A stretch of DNA of 64,000 nucleotides from DATLGB01 sp037724045 (GTDB lineage Bacteria > Actinomycetota > Thermoleophilia > Solirubrobacterales > Solirubrobacteraceae), in contig JBBJOW010000007.1 of NCBI GenBank assembly GCA_037724045.1, positions 1 through 64,000 of the forward strand, written 5' to 3'. The translations under genes were made by a program, and so were the position numbers. The notes under the pieces were generated by a model. That model was not told the origin of the DNA. It did not search any database and saw only the letters and a list, made by a program, of their open reading frames with translations. Within the stretch, counting starts at the first letter, position 1. Each line of letters starts with the position of its first letter. Shown piece by piece: positions 1-8,188 of the stretch.

Positions 1-632
1 GCCGTCTGCTGGCCGATCAGGAGCTTGTACTCCTTCTTGACGTAGTTGATGATCGCCTCGTCGAGCTCGTCCCCGCCGACTCGGATCGACTGGCTCACGA
101 CGATGCCGCCGAGCGAGATCACGGCGACCTCGCTCGTGCCGCCGCCGATGTCGACCACCATGTTGCCCGTGGGCTCCCCGACCGGCAGTCCGGCGCCGAG
201 GGCCGCGGCCATCGGCTCCTCGATCAGGTACGCCTGGCGCGCGCCGGCACTCAGGCACGCCTCCTCGACGGCCCGCTTCTCGACACCCGTCACGCCACTG
301 GGCACGCAGACCACCACGCGCGGGTGTGCCCAGCGGTTCTGGTGGACCTTCTGGATGAAGTGGCGCAGCATCTGCTCGGTGACGTCGAAGTCGGCGATCA
401 CACCATCCTTGAGCGGCCGGATGGCCTGGATCGTGCCGGGCGTGCGCCCGAGCATCCGCTTGGCCTCGATGCCCACCGCGTGGACCTCGCCCGTGCGCGA
501 GTCGATCGCGACCACGGACGGCTCGGACAGCACGATGCCGCGCCCACGCACGTAGACGAGCGTGTTGGCGGTGCCGAGGTCGACCGCCATGTCGCGGCCT
601 CCCATCCCGGTGAGGTAGCCAAAGAATCCCAT
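1..632 (-). CDS. mreB: Rod shape-determining protein MreB, partial (N-terminal 210 residues; rest beyond window)
   Basis: Bacterial actin homologue that polymerises at the membrane and guides lateral cell-wall synthesis. The minus strand read from ATG at 632 begins MGFFGYLTGMGGRDMAVDLG, followed by the phosphate-1 motif DLGTANTLVY, then VVVCVPSGVTGVEKRAV, EEPMAAALGAGLPV and the phosphate-2 motif VVDIGGGTSEVAVIS, all typical of MreB. The reading frame is open to the window edge, so the C-terminal part (of about 340 residues) is missing only because the window ends. An ATG further in (DMAVDLG) could also start the protein. The gene is transcribed away from the unknown gene at 700. Confidence 0.97.
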   Translation of the reverse strand, partial: MGFFGYLTGMGGRDMAVDLGTANTLVYVRGRGIVLSEPSVVAIDSRTGEVHAVGIEAKRMLGRTPGTIQAIRPLKDGVIADFDVTEQMLRHFIQKVHQNRWAHPRVVVCVPSGVTGVEKRAVEEACLSAGARQAYLIEEPMAAALGAGLPVGEPTGNMVVDIGGGTSEVAVISLGGIVVSQSIRVGGDELDEAIINYVKKEYKLLIGQQT

Positions 633-699
633 GCGCGTGCGAAACCGCTGCAACCCACAAAGACTGGACGCGCGGCTGCGCTCAGCATAGGGTCGCGCG

Positions 700-2259
700 G
701 TGGGCTTGTTCAAGAACCTCAAACAGGGTCTCGACGCCGTTCGCAACCCGCCCGACCAGGCGGCGATCGAGGCGTCGCTCGCGTCGCTCACTCCCGAGCA
801 GCGCGCCGCCTACGACGCGAACATGGCCCGGGTCAGCGTGGCGCAGGGGGAGTCGCAGGCTTCATGGGAGCAGGCCGCGGCGATCAACCGCGAGGCGCGG
901 GTCCTCGGGGGCCCCGCCGGCACGTACCTTTACGGCGCGTCCGCTGACGATCTCGGCTTCCCTGACGAGCTCAATGCGCGGATCGCCGAGGTCGGCGTCT
1001 GGCAGGCCCAGAAGGCGCTGCGCGCGAAGCGCACAGGCGAGTTCAAGGCCGGCGTTCGTCAGAGCTTCAATCGCCACGAGGTCCCGCAGGAAGGGGACCC
1101 CGTCGCCCGCGAGCGCATCGCCGGCGAGGAGCGCGCTGCCCGCGCCGCCGCGCGCGCCCCCTACCGCGCCGTCGACGCGGCGCACGTCGCCATCAGCCGC
1201 TTCGCCACCCGCGGGGAGACGCAGCTCGAGGAGGTCGTCGCCTTCCTCGCCGCACAGGGGCACGCTGCCCGCCCCGAGCGCGTCTTCGGTGTGTACCGCG
1301 TGCCCGACCGCATCTCGCAGACGCTCACGCCGCATTCGGAGAGGGGCCGCGTGGTCGAGTGGGACGTGGTCCACCTGCCGATGGCTTCGGTGACCCCCGG
1401 CCCCGCCCCGGCGCTGACCTCGTTCGGCGCGGGCGACCAGTGGGTGGCGCGCCGGCTCGGCGAACCGTCCGTGCTCGACGAGGACCTCGGGCTGGCCTTC
1501 CTCGCCGAGGCGGGCATCGGTCCGGAGCGCTGTCTCGGCCTGGCCCGCTACTGCGAGTTCCGCGAGCTGCGCGGCGGCCAGGAGCACGAGCCGATCCGGA
1601 CCCTCGTCCGGGGCCTCGTCGCCCTGCACGCCGACGTCGGCCCGGGACCGTTCGAGGCCCTGCGCGACCGGGCGCCACTGTCGGTGCCCGGCGAGCCGGC
1701 GGGCGTCGTCTGCGAGATCCTCAATTGGGCCGAGGTCGCCAAGGCCGTCCGGCCCAAGATCCACCATCCGCCGCCGGTCCCGTCGCCCTTCCCGTACCTC
1801 CCGAGCACCCCCCAGGAGCTGCTGCGGGCATATCTGGAGGTGGTCGGCATCCAGCCGCAGGACTGCTACAGCGCGCAGGCGACCGTCGACCGGGCGCGCG
1901 AGCTGCAGCAGGGCGGACTGATGACCACCAACCTCGGTCCCAAGCAGCCCGTCGCCGATGGCAAGGAGCGCATGCGCTCCCACGGCTGCGAGCAGGTCGT
2001 GGTCGTGTACCGCGACGCGCCGGCCTACGCGGCCGGCCGCGAGCGCTGGACCGCGTACGAGGCCGATGTGCTGCTGGCGGGCCTGCGCAAGGGCAACCGC
2101 GTGCGGCCCCGGATCGCCGATCCCGACGACCTGCCCGATGCGCCCCGCGGCCTGAAGACGATCGCCAAGGTGGCCGGGACCATCGACCGCATCACCTTGT
2201 TGGAGTTCGGCGAGGAGAAGCTGCCGCCCCACCGGTACTGCTGGCCGCCGGTGGGGTGA
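700..2259 (+). CDS. Unknown 519-residue protein
   Basis: I do not recognise a family. GTG start at 700, 67 bases from the divergent mreB start. The N-terminal 130 residues are charged and partly helical (KQGLDAVRN, LTPEQRAAYDANMARVSVAQ), the middle is Ala/Arg-rich, and the C-terminal part is mixed alpha/beta with a Pro-rich linker (HHPPPVPSPFPYLPSTPQE) and a conserved-looking end (KVAGTIDRITLLEFGEEKLPPHRYCW). No signal peptide or membrane segment is visible, so it is probably cytosolic. Its stop overlaps the GTG of the next gene (GTGA), so the two are probably translated together. Confidence 0.75.
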   Translation: MGLFKNLKQGLDAVRNPPDQAAIEASLASLTPEQRAAYDANMARVSVAQGESQASWEQAAAINREARVLGGPAGTYLYGASADDLGFPDELNARIAEVGVWQAQKALRAKRTGEFKAGVRQSFNRHEVPQEGDPVARERIAGEERAARAAARAPYRAVDAAHVAISRFATRGETQLEEVVAFLAAQGHAARPERVFGVYRVPDRISQTLTPHSERGRVVEWDVVHLPMASVTPGPAPALTSFGAGDQWVARRLGEPSVLDEDLGLAFLAEAGIGPERCLGLARYCEFRELRGGQEHEPIRTLVRGLVALHADVGPGPFEALRDRAPLSVPGEPAGVVCEILNWAEVAKAVRPKIHHPPPVPSPFPYLPSTPQELLRAYLEVVGIQPQDCYSAQATVDRARELQQGGLMTTNLGPKQPVADGKERMRSHGCEQVVVVYRDAPAYAAGRERWTAYEADVLLAGLRKGNRVRPRIADPDDLPDAPRGLKTIAKVAGTIDRITLLEFGEEKLPPHRYCWPPVG

Positions 2260-2849
2260 GCCGGCCCGGGGGTATCGAACTCGGCGCGCGCCCGACGCGC
2301 GGGGGCACCGCGCTGCTCGCCGTCGGCGTTCTGCTGATGGCCGCCGGCCTCGCCGCGCTGGCGTTCGGCATCTCGCTAGCGGTCGGCCAGGCGGGCGCGA
2401 TCGAGGACGACGCCGTTTCGGGAGGCATCGTCGGAGACGAGCCGCGCGCCTTCGAGTCGGCTGAGCCCGGCCTGACGGTCTACCTCGATTTCACGGGGCT
2501 CACGAACAACTCGGTGGTCCAGGACCGCGCGTCCGGCGCGACGAGCTGCACCGTGACGGCCGAGGGCTTCGAGGACACCTTCACCGGCGCTCGCCAGGGC
2601 GTCGCGGCCACGCTCGGCGACTACGTGTCGGTCGGCTCGTTCACGCTGCCCGCCTCCGCGGGTCGCATCGCGTGCGTCTCCGCCCGGTCGGAGTTCGGCG
2701 CGGTGGCGTTCCTGGTGACGCCTCGCGGCACCGGAGAGGTGGGCATGAGCGTGCTCGTGATAATCGGCGGCGTGACGGTCGCCGGCCTGGGCGGCTGGGC
2801 CGCCGTCGCGGGCTGGCTACGCCGGCGCCGGCGCGCCCGGCTCGCCTAG
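2256..2849 (+). CDS. Two-helix membrane protein of unknown function
   Basis: GTG start at 2256 overlaps the upstream stop (GTGA), indicating translational coupling. The 197-residue product has a membrane helix near residues 18-42 (ALLAVGVLLMAAGLAALAFG), an extracytoplasmic domain of about 120 residues with two cysteines that could form a disulphide (TSCTV, RIACVS), and a second helix near the C-terminus (SVLVIIGGVTVAGLGGWAAV) followed by an Arg-rich cytosolic tail. The 3' end overlaps the convergent maf gene by 33 bases. Function unknown. Confidence 0.7.
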   Translation: MSRPGGIELGARPTRGGTALLAVGVLLMAAGLAALAFGISLAVGQAGAIEDDAVSGGIVGDEPRAFESAEPGLTVYLDFTGLTNNSVVQDRASGATSCTVTAEGFEDTFTGARQGVAATLGDYVSVGSFTLPASAGRIACVSARSEFGAVAFLVTPRGTGEVGMSVLVIIGGVTVAGLGGWAAVAGWLRRRRRARLA

Positions 2850-3344
2850 CAAGTCGATCAGCGCGGCGACGGGGAGCCCGACGACGTTGAGATAGTCGCC
2901 GCGGATACCCCGGACGAGGGCAGCGCCCTTTCCCTGGATCGCATAGCCGCCGGCGCGGCCCTCCCACTCCCCCGTCGCCACGTACCAGTCCAGGAACGCG
3001 TCGGAGAGCTCCCGGAAGGTGACCTCGGTGGTGACGGTCACGCCGTCGCCCTCGTAGACGAGCCCGCTGACCACGGCGTGGGTCCGGCCCGCCAGGGCGC
3101 GCAGCGTCTGCAGCGCAGCGGCCGCGTCGGTGGGCTTGCCGTAGATGACGCCGTCCAGCGCGACGAGCGTGTCCACCCCGAGCGTGTTCTGCCGCCCCCC
3201 GGCCTTGCGCCGCGCGTTCTCGAGCGCGACCTCGACGGGGTTCCCCTGCGAAAGCTCGTCCACGTCGGCCGGCTCGGCGTCGAAGGCGACGCCGAGCTGC
3301 GTCAGGATCGCCGCGCGCTGCGGCGACCGCGACGCGAGGGTCAG
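2817..3344 (-). CDS. maf: Maf family nucleoside triphosphate pyrophosphatase (probable CTG start)
   Basis: House-cleaning pyrophosphatase that hydrolyses non-canonical or excess nucleoside triphosphates. The diagnostic N-terminal motif LTLASRSPQRAAIL and the following FDAEPADVDEL are encoded upstream of the first conventional start (GTG at 3263). No ATG, GTG or TTG occurs in frame ahead of the motif; the only plausible codon is CTG at 3344-3342, which overlaps the ndk stop as CTGA. Later motifs fit the family: GVDTLVALDG, IYGKPTDAAAALQTLRAL, and GGYAIQGKGAALV. From CTG the protein has 175 residues, close to the usual 180-200. It is coupled to ndk. Confidence 0.9.
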   Translation of the reverse strand: MTLASRSPQRAAILTQLGVAFDAEPADVDELSQGNPVEVALENARRKAGGRQNTLGVDTLVALDGVIYGKPTDAAAALQTLRALAGRTHAVVSGLVYEGDGVTVTTEVTFRELSDAFLDWYVATGEWEGRAGGYAIQGKGAALVRGIRGDYLNVVGLPVAALIDLLGEPGAPAPA

Positions 3345-3751
3345 CCGCCCGGGAAGAACAGGGAGGCCTCTCGCTGCCCGGACTCCGGGGAATCCGAGCC
3401 GTGGACCATGTTGGTGCCGACGGCGATCGCGTAGTCACCGCGGATGGAGCCGGTGTTGGCCTCGAGCGGGTTGGTCGCGCCGATCACCTGGCGGGCGGCC
3501 TTGATCGCGTCCTCGCCCTCGAGCACCATCGCCACCAGCGGGCCGGAGGTGATGAAGTCGACGAGCTCGCCGAAGAACGGCTTGCCGTCGTGCTCTGCGT
3601 AGTGCTCCTTGGCGGTCGCCTCGGTGATCTGCAGCTTCTGCAGCTGGAGGATCGTCAGCCCCTTGCGCTCGAAGCGAGCGATGATCTCCCCCGTGAGGCC
3701 GCGCGCGAACGCGTCCGGCTTGACGAGGATCAGCGTCTGTTCAGTAGCCAT
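3341..3751 (-). CDS. ndk: Nucleoside diphosphate kinase
   Basis: Transfers the gamma-phosphate of ATP to nucleoside diphosphates through a phosphohistidine. The 136-residue protein starts TLILVKPDAFARG and carries the catalytic signature NMVHGSDSPESG with His117. Length and motifs match bacterial Ndk. ATG at 3751. Its stop overlaps the likely CTG start of maf, making a nucleotide-metabolism pair; the zinc-ribbon membrane protein lies 12 bases upstream. Confidence 0.97.
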   Translation of the reverse strand: MATEQTLILVKPDAFARGLTGEIIARFERKGLTILQLQKLQITEATAKEHYAEHDGKPFFGELVDFITSGPLVAMVLEGEDAIKAARQVIGATNPLEANTGSIRGDYAIAVGTNMVHGSDSPESGQREASLFFPGG

Positions 3752-3763
3752 AGGCCGGGCAGC

Positions 3764-4291
3764 CTATGGAGCGGGGAAATCGACAGTCTCCTCGTCGCGG
3801 TGACGTCCGCGCCTGCGGCTCACCGTGGGCGGCTCGACGGACCCGCCGACCTCGGTTTCGCAGTACGGGCAGATCTTCCAGCGCGCGTCCAGCGGCTTGT
3901 TGCAGGCGCGGCAGGGCTCCTTGAGGCGGTACAGGCAGCTCGGACAGCGCAGGTAGTCCCCGTGGATCGTGTTGTCGCAGTTGGGACACAGCTCGAAGTC
4001 CATCTGGTGCAGGCGCGACTCCGCGGCGTGCATCTCGAGCTCGCGCAGGTGGACGTCGTCGAGGAACTCCGGCGGACGGACGATCGAGTAGACGATCGTG
4101 CCCACGAAGGGGAACAGCGACGCGGCGGTCGCGCACGCCACCAGCATCGGGTCGTCGATACGGCGGCGGGCGTCCGCGTAGGTCCAGAAGATCAGCGCCG
4201 CCCACACCACGAAGAGGAACAGCAGCAGGACCTTCACGCCCGTGTCAAGACCGCGATTGTCGATTCCGAAGACGGCGAACGTCAGGGCCAC
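3764..4291 (-). CDS. Membrane protein with cytosolic double zinc ribbon
   Basis: 175 residues. Two hydrophobic segments lie near residues 18-36 (VKVLLLFLFVVWAALIFW) and 50-70 (VACATAASLFPFVGTIVYSI). The C-terminal half has four CxxC pairs (CPNC, CPSC, CRAC, CPYC), the pattern of a double zinc ribbon, then an Arg-rich, acidic tail. Related proteins are common in Actinobacteria but I know of no established function. It lies between ndk and the small peptide after folC, in the same direction, so it may belong to the same transcript. Confidence 0.8.
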   Translation of the reverse strand: MALTFAVFGIDNRGLDTGVKVLLLFLFVVWAALIFWTYADARRRIDDPMLVACATAASLFPFVGTIVYSIVRPPEFLDDVHLRELEMHAAESRLHQMDFELCPNCDNTIHGDYLRCPSCLYRLKEPCRACNKPLDARWKICPYCETEVGGSVEPPTVSRRRGRHRDEETVDFPAP

Positions 4292-4327
4292 GCCGCAAGA
4301 TTACTCGCTGAGGGGGCGAATCCCTGC

Positions 4328-4447
4328 TTAGAGAAACGCGCGCCCGAACGCGTAGCCGATCGCGAAGAACACGAGGATCACCACCGCGACCACCGCGGCG
4401 ACGAATCCGATCATGGCCAGGACGCTCGGTCCGTCGTCCCCGTTCAC
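4328..4447 (-). CDS. 39-residue single-pass membrane peptide coupled to folC
   Basis: GTG at 4447-4445 overlaps the folC stop (GTGA). The product begins MNGDDGPSVLAMIGFVAAVV and is almost entirely one membrane helix (residues about 8-32), ending GYAFGRAFL. Start/stop overlap, consistent frame and the hydrophobic profile support a real small gene; the function is unknown. Confidence 0.6.
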   Translation of the reverse strand: MNGDDGPSVLAMIGFVAAVVAVVILVFFAIGYAFGRAFL

Positions 4448-5655
4448 AGGATGCTCTCCTTCCTTGAGCCGGGCTTCGAGAGCAGGTCCGCGACAAGGTA
4501 GATGGATCCGGTCGCGATCACCGCGCCGCCGGCGCCGGCGATGGTCCGCGCGCGCTCGAGCGCGCGGCGCGGGTCGCGCTCCAGCGCGGTCTCCCCCGTC
4601 CAGCCGAGCTGGCCGGCCAGCGACGCGAGCGTCGCCGGCGGCAGCGAGCGCGGGTTCGCGCTCGCGGTGAAGATCGCCGCGTCGCAGGCCTTGAGCAGGG
4701 TGCGCAGCATCGCGGCGGCGTCCTTGTCGTCGAGGATGGAGACGCAGGCGACGAGGCCCTGGCGAGGCAGCGCCTCGGCGAGCGCCTCCATGCCGGCGGG
4801 ATTGTGGGCGCCGTCGACGATCGTCAGCGGATCGGTCGCGATCACCTGGAAGCGGCCGGGAACGATGACGCCGGCGGCCGCCGCGAGCACCTTGGCCTGG
4901 TCCACCCCGCCGAGCAGGGCGCGCGCCGCCTCGCACGCGAGCGCGGCATTGGCGCGCTGATAGCCGGGCAGGTCGAGCCCGAGGGGAACGGTCACGCCGG
5001 TCCGTCGCGCGTCCGTCGCGCGCACGACCTCCATCGCCTCGGCGGGCAGGCGCCCGTACACGAGGGTTGCACCGGGCGGGACCACGGCGAGCTTCTCGCG
5101 GGCGATGTCGGTCAGCGTCGGGCCCAGCCAGCGCGTGTGCTCGAGGCCCACGCTGGTGAGCACGACCACCGGCGCTTCGATCACGTTGGTGGCGTCGTAG
5201 CGCCCGCCGAGGCCCGCCTCGACGACGGCGACCTCGACGCCCGCGTCGCGGAAGGCCGCGAACGCGGCGGCGGTGAGAAGTTCGAACTGGGTGACGAGGT
5301 CACCTTCGTCGAGGCCGCGCTCCACCTTCAGCGCCGCCTCGGCCACCCGCTCCACGGCGGCCCCGAAGGCGTCGGGGGTCAGGTCGGCGTCGGCGATCCG
5401 GATGCGCTCGGCGAAGGACTCCAGGTGCGGCGACAGGTACGCGCCCGCCCGGACACCGTGGGCCTCGAGCATGGCGGCGGTGAAGCGCGCCGTCGAGCTC
5501 TTGCCGTTGGTGCCGACGAGGTGGATCGCCCGGAACGACGACTGCGGGCTGTCCAGCGCGGTGAGCAGCCGGAGCATGCGCTCCAGCCCGAAGCGCATGC
5601 CGAACAGCTCCCGCCGGAGCAGGTGCTCCTCAGCCCGCTCGAGCGACCAGGTCAT
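4444..5655 (-). CDS. folC: Folylpolyglutamate synthase / dihydrofolate synthase
   Basis: ATP-dependent Mur-ligase family enzyme that adds glutamate to (dihydro)folates. The 403-residue protein has the P-loop VGTNGKSST at residues 47-55, the folate-binding segment AYLSPHLESFAERI, the Mur-type motif EAGLGGRYDATNV, TSVGLEHTRWLG, and the C-terminal-domain motif IVDGAHNP. ATG at 5655 lies 26 bases inside the valS 3' end, so folC is translated from the valS message. Downstream it is coupled to a small membrane peptide. Confidence 0.95.
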   Translation of the reverse strand: MTWSLERAEEHLLRRELFGMRFGLERMLRLLTALDSPQSSFRAIHLVGTNGKSSTARFTAAMLEAHGVRAGAYLSPHLESFAERIRIADADLTPDAFGAAVERVAEAALKVERGLDEGDLVTQFELLTAAAFAAFRDAGVEVAVVEAGLGGRYDATNVIEAPVVVLTSVGLEHTRWLGPTLTDIAREKLAVVPPGATLVYGRLPAEAMEVVRATDARRTGVTVPLGLDLPGYQRANAALACEAARALLGGVDQAKVLAAAAGVIVPGRFQVIATDPLTIVDGAHNPAGMEALAEALPRQGLVACVSILDDKDAAAMLRTLLKACDAAIFTASANPRSLPPATLASLAGQLGWTGETALERDPRRALERARTIAGAGGAVIATGSIYLVADLLSKPGSRKESIL

Positions 5656-8188
5656 CGAGCTCGGCTTTCAGTGCGGCCAGCTTGTCGCGCTCCTTCTGGA
5701 CCACCGCCTCCGGGGCGTTGGCGACGAACTTCTCGTTGGCGAGCTTGCCCTCTGCGCGGGCGATCTCGCCGCGCACCTTGTCGGCCTGCGCGCGAGCCTC
5801 GCGGGCCTCGGCGTCGAAGTCGACGTCATCCGTGGGCAGGAACTCGACGGCGCCCGCGCGCGCGACCGGCTCCCCGTCCGCGGTCCACTGCAGTCGCGCG
5901 AGGCGGCCGATCAGGCCGGCGGTCTGCTCGTGGCCGGTCAGGCGGGCCGGCAGCGTCGCGCCGGGGCGGACGTTGCGGGCGTCGCGCCACGCGCGCACGC
6001 CGCGGATGACCTCGATGGCGCCGGCCATCTCCGCCTCGACGCCCGGATCGACCACCGTCGTTTCGGGCGCAGGCCACCGCGCCTCGGCGAGCAGGCCTTC
6101 CGACCCAGTCATGTTCGCCCAGATCTCCTCCGTCACGAAGGGGATCACCGGATGCGCCATCGCGAGTGTCTCGCGCAGCACCCGCAGGGCGACGCCGCCC
6201 TCGGTCTCCAGCCGCGGCTTGACGATCTCCAGGTACCAGTCGCACAGGTCGCCGTAGACGAAGGCGTAGAGGCCCAGCGCGGCGTTGTGGAACTCGTAGG
6301 CCTCGATCGCCCGGGCGGTCTCCTCCTTGGCGCGCGCGAGGCGGCTGAGGATCCAGCGGTCTTCCAGGGCGAGAGAAGAGGAGTTTCGCCCTTCGCTCGT
6401 CGCAAGCTCCTCCCTACTGGCGACGTCACCGTTGGCGCGGGTGATGACGAGGCGCGACGCGCTGTAGAGCTTCTGCACGAGCGCCGCGCCCTGGGCGATC
6501 TTGTCCTCGTTGAAGCGCACGTCCTGCGTGCTCGACATGGCGAGCATGCCGAAGCGCGTCGCGTCCGCGCCGTGCGCGTCGATGAGATCGAGCGGATCGA
6601 TGCCCGTGCCCAGCGACTTGCTCATGCGGCGGCCGTCGGGCGCCTGGACCACGGAGTGCACGTAGACGTCGTGGAAGGGCACGTCTCCGGCGAACTCGAT
6701 GCCCATCATCATCATCCGTGCCACCCACAGGAAGAGGATGTCGCGCCCCGTCGAGAGCACGTTGGTCGGGTAGAAGGCGCGCAGCGCGGCCGTGTCGTCG
6801 GGCCAGCCGAGCGTGGCGAAGGGCCACAGCGCGCTCGAGAACCAGGTGTCGAGCACGTCGGGGTCCTGCCTCCACCCGTCGCCCTCCGGCGGGATCGTTC
6901 CGACGTAGCGCTCGTCGTCGGAGCGGTAGTAGACGGGGATCTGGTGCCCCCACCACAGCTGGCGGGAGATGCACCACGGGCGGATGTTGTCCAGCCAGTC
7001 CAGGTAGCGCTTGCGCTGGCCCTCGGGCAGGATCCGGACGCGGCCGTCGCGCACGGGCTCCGCGGCGGCGGCGGCCAGCTCGTCCATGCGCATGAACCAC
7101 TGCAGGGAGATGAGCGGCTCGATGCGCTCGCCGCTGCGGTGCGAATAGGGGACCGCATGCTCGTAGGGCTCCTGACGGCTGATCAGGCCCTCCTCGCGCA
7201 GCGCGTCGACCAGCGCCTCGCGGCACTCCATCACCGTCTGGCCGGCCCAGCGCTCGCCCGCCTGCGCGGTCATGCGCCCGTCCTCCCCGATGACGCCGAT
7301 CTCCTCGAGGGAGTGGTTGCGGCCGATCTCGAAGTCGTTGGGGTCGTGGGCGGGCGTGACCTTCAGCGCGCCCGTCCCGAAGTCCGGCTTGACGTAGGGG
7401 TCGGCGATGATCTTCAGCCGCCGCCCGACCAGGGGCAGGATCGCGTGCTCGCCAATCAGCCGCGTGTAGCGCTCGTCGTCGGGATGGACGGCGATCGCGG
7501 TGTCGCCGAGCATCGTCTCGGGCCGCACGGTGGCGATCGTGACCGAGCCCGAGCCCGACTCGAGCGGGTAGTCGATCGAGTACAGCGTGTCCGTGACCAC
7601 GCGCTCCTCGACCTCGAGGTCGGAGATGGCCGAGCGCGTGCCCGGATCCCAGTTGACCATGTAGTTGTCGCGGTAGATCAGGCCCTTCTCGTAGAGGTCG
7701 ACGAAGACCTTCAGGACCGCCCGCACGTAGTTGTCGTCGAGGGTGAAGCGCTCGTCGTCGTAGTCGAGCGTCGCTCCGAGGCGCTTGAACTGCTCGATGA
7801 TCTGACCGCCGTACTGCGCGCGCCACTCCCAGGTGCGCTCGACGAACTTCTCGCGGCCGAGCTCGGCGCGGCTCGTGTTCTCCGAGAGCAGCAGCCGCTC
7901 CACCTGGGTCTGCGTCGCGATGCCCGCGTGGTCGGTGCCGAGGATCCACTTCGTCCGCCGGCCGAGCATGCGGTGATAGCGGATCAGCGTGTCCTGGACG
8001 GACCCGTTGAGCGCGTGTCCCATGTGCAGGGCGCCGGTGACATTGGGCGGCGGGATCGCGATGGAGTAGTTCTGGAGCGCGGTCCCCTCCGGCTCCGGGT
8101 GATGGAATCCGGCCTCCAGCCACTGCGTGAGGATCCGCGGCTCCGCTTCCGCGGGCTCGTAGCGGGTGCGTTGCGCCCAGTCCGACAC
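5630..8188 (-). CDS. valS: Valyl-tRNA synthetase
   Basis: Class I aminoacyl-tRNA synthetase charging tRNA-Val. The 852-residue protein has the HIGH-type motif PPPNVTGALHMGHAL (HMGH at 55-58), the editing-domain segments ATVRPETMLGDTAIAV and GTGALKVTPAHDPND, the WCISRQLWWGHQIP motif, and MSKSLG at 522-527. The C-terminal coiled coil typical of ValS is visible (last 65 residues, rich in Glu, Lys and Ala). An unusual insertion around residues 588-606, of different composition, precedes LALEDRWILSRL. ATG at 8188; folC overlaps the end. Confidence 0.97.
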   Translation of the reverse strand: MSDWAQRTRYEPAEAEPRILTQWLEAGFHHPEPEGTALQNYSIAIPPPNVTGALHMGHALNGSVQDTLIRYHRMLGRRTKWILGTDHAGIATQTQVERLLLSENTSRAELGREKFVERTWEWRAQYGGQIIEQFKRLGATLDYDDERFTLDDNYVRAVLKVFVDLYEKGLIYRDNYMVNWDPGTRSAISDLEVEERVVTDTLYSIDYPLESGSGSVTIATVRPETMLGDTAIAVHPDDERYTRLIGEHAILPLVGRRLKIIADPYVKPDFGTGALKVTPAHDPNDFEIGRNHSLEEIGVIGEDGRMTAQAGERWAGQTVMECREALVDALREEGLISRQEPYEHAVPYSHRSGERIEPLISLQWFMRMDELAAAAAEPVRDGRVRILPEGQRKRYLDWLDNIRPWCISRQLWWGHQIPVYYRSDDERYVGTIPPEGDGWRQDPDVLDTWFSSALWPFATLGWPDDTAALRAFYPTNVLSTGRDILFLWVARMMMMGIEFAGDVPFHDVYVHSVVQAPDGRRMSKSLGTGIDPLDLIDAHGADATRFGMLAMSSTQDVRFNEDKIAQGAALVQKLYSASRLVITRANGDVASREELATSEGRNSSSLALEDRWILSRLARAKEETARAIEAYEFHNAALGLYAFVYGDLCDWYLEIVKPRLETEGGVALRVLRETLAMAHPVIPFVTEEIWANMTGSEGLLAEARWPAPETTVVDPGVEAEMAGAIEVIRGVRAWRDARNVRPGATLPARLTGHEQTAGLIGRLARLQWTADGEPVARAGAVEFLPTDDVDFDAEAREARAQADKVRGEIARAEGKLANEKFVANAPEAVVQKERDKLAALKAELDDLVARAG
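6378..6412. repeat. Imperfect inverted repeat inserted in frame within valS
   Basis: The arms GAGGAGTTTCG (6378-6388) and CGCAAGCTCCTC (6401-6412) are imperfectly complementary and flank CCCTTCGCTCGT. On the valS strand the region encodes the low-similarity stretch REELATSEGRNSSS just before the conserved LEDRWILSRL block. This looks like a short palindromic element tolerated inside the coding sequence. No second copy was found in the window, so its repeat status is inferred. Confidence 0.35.
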
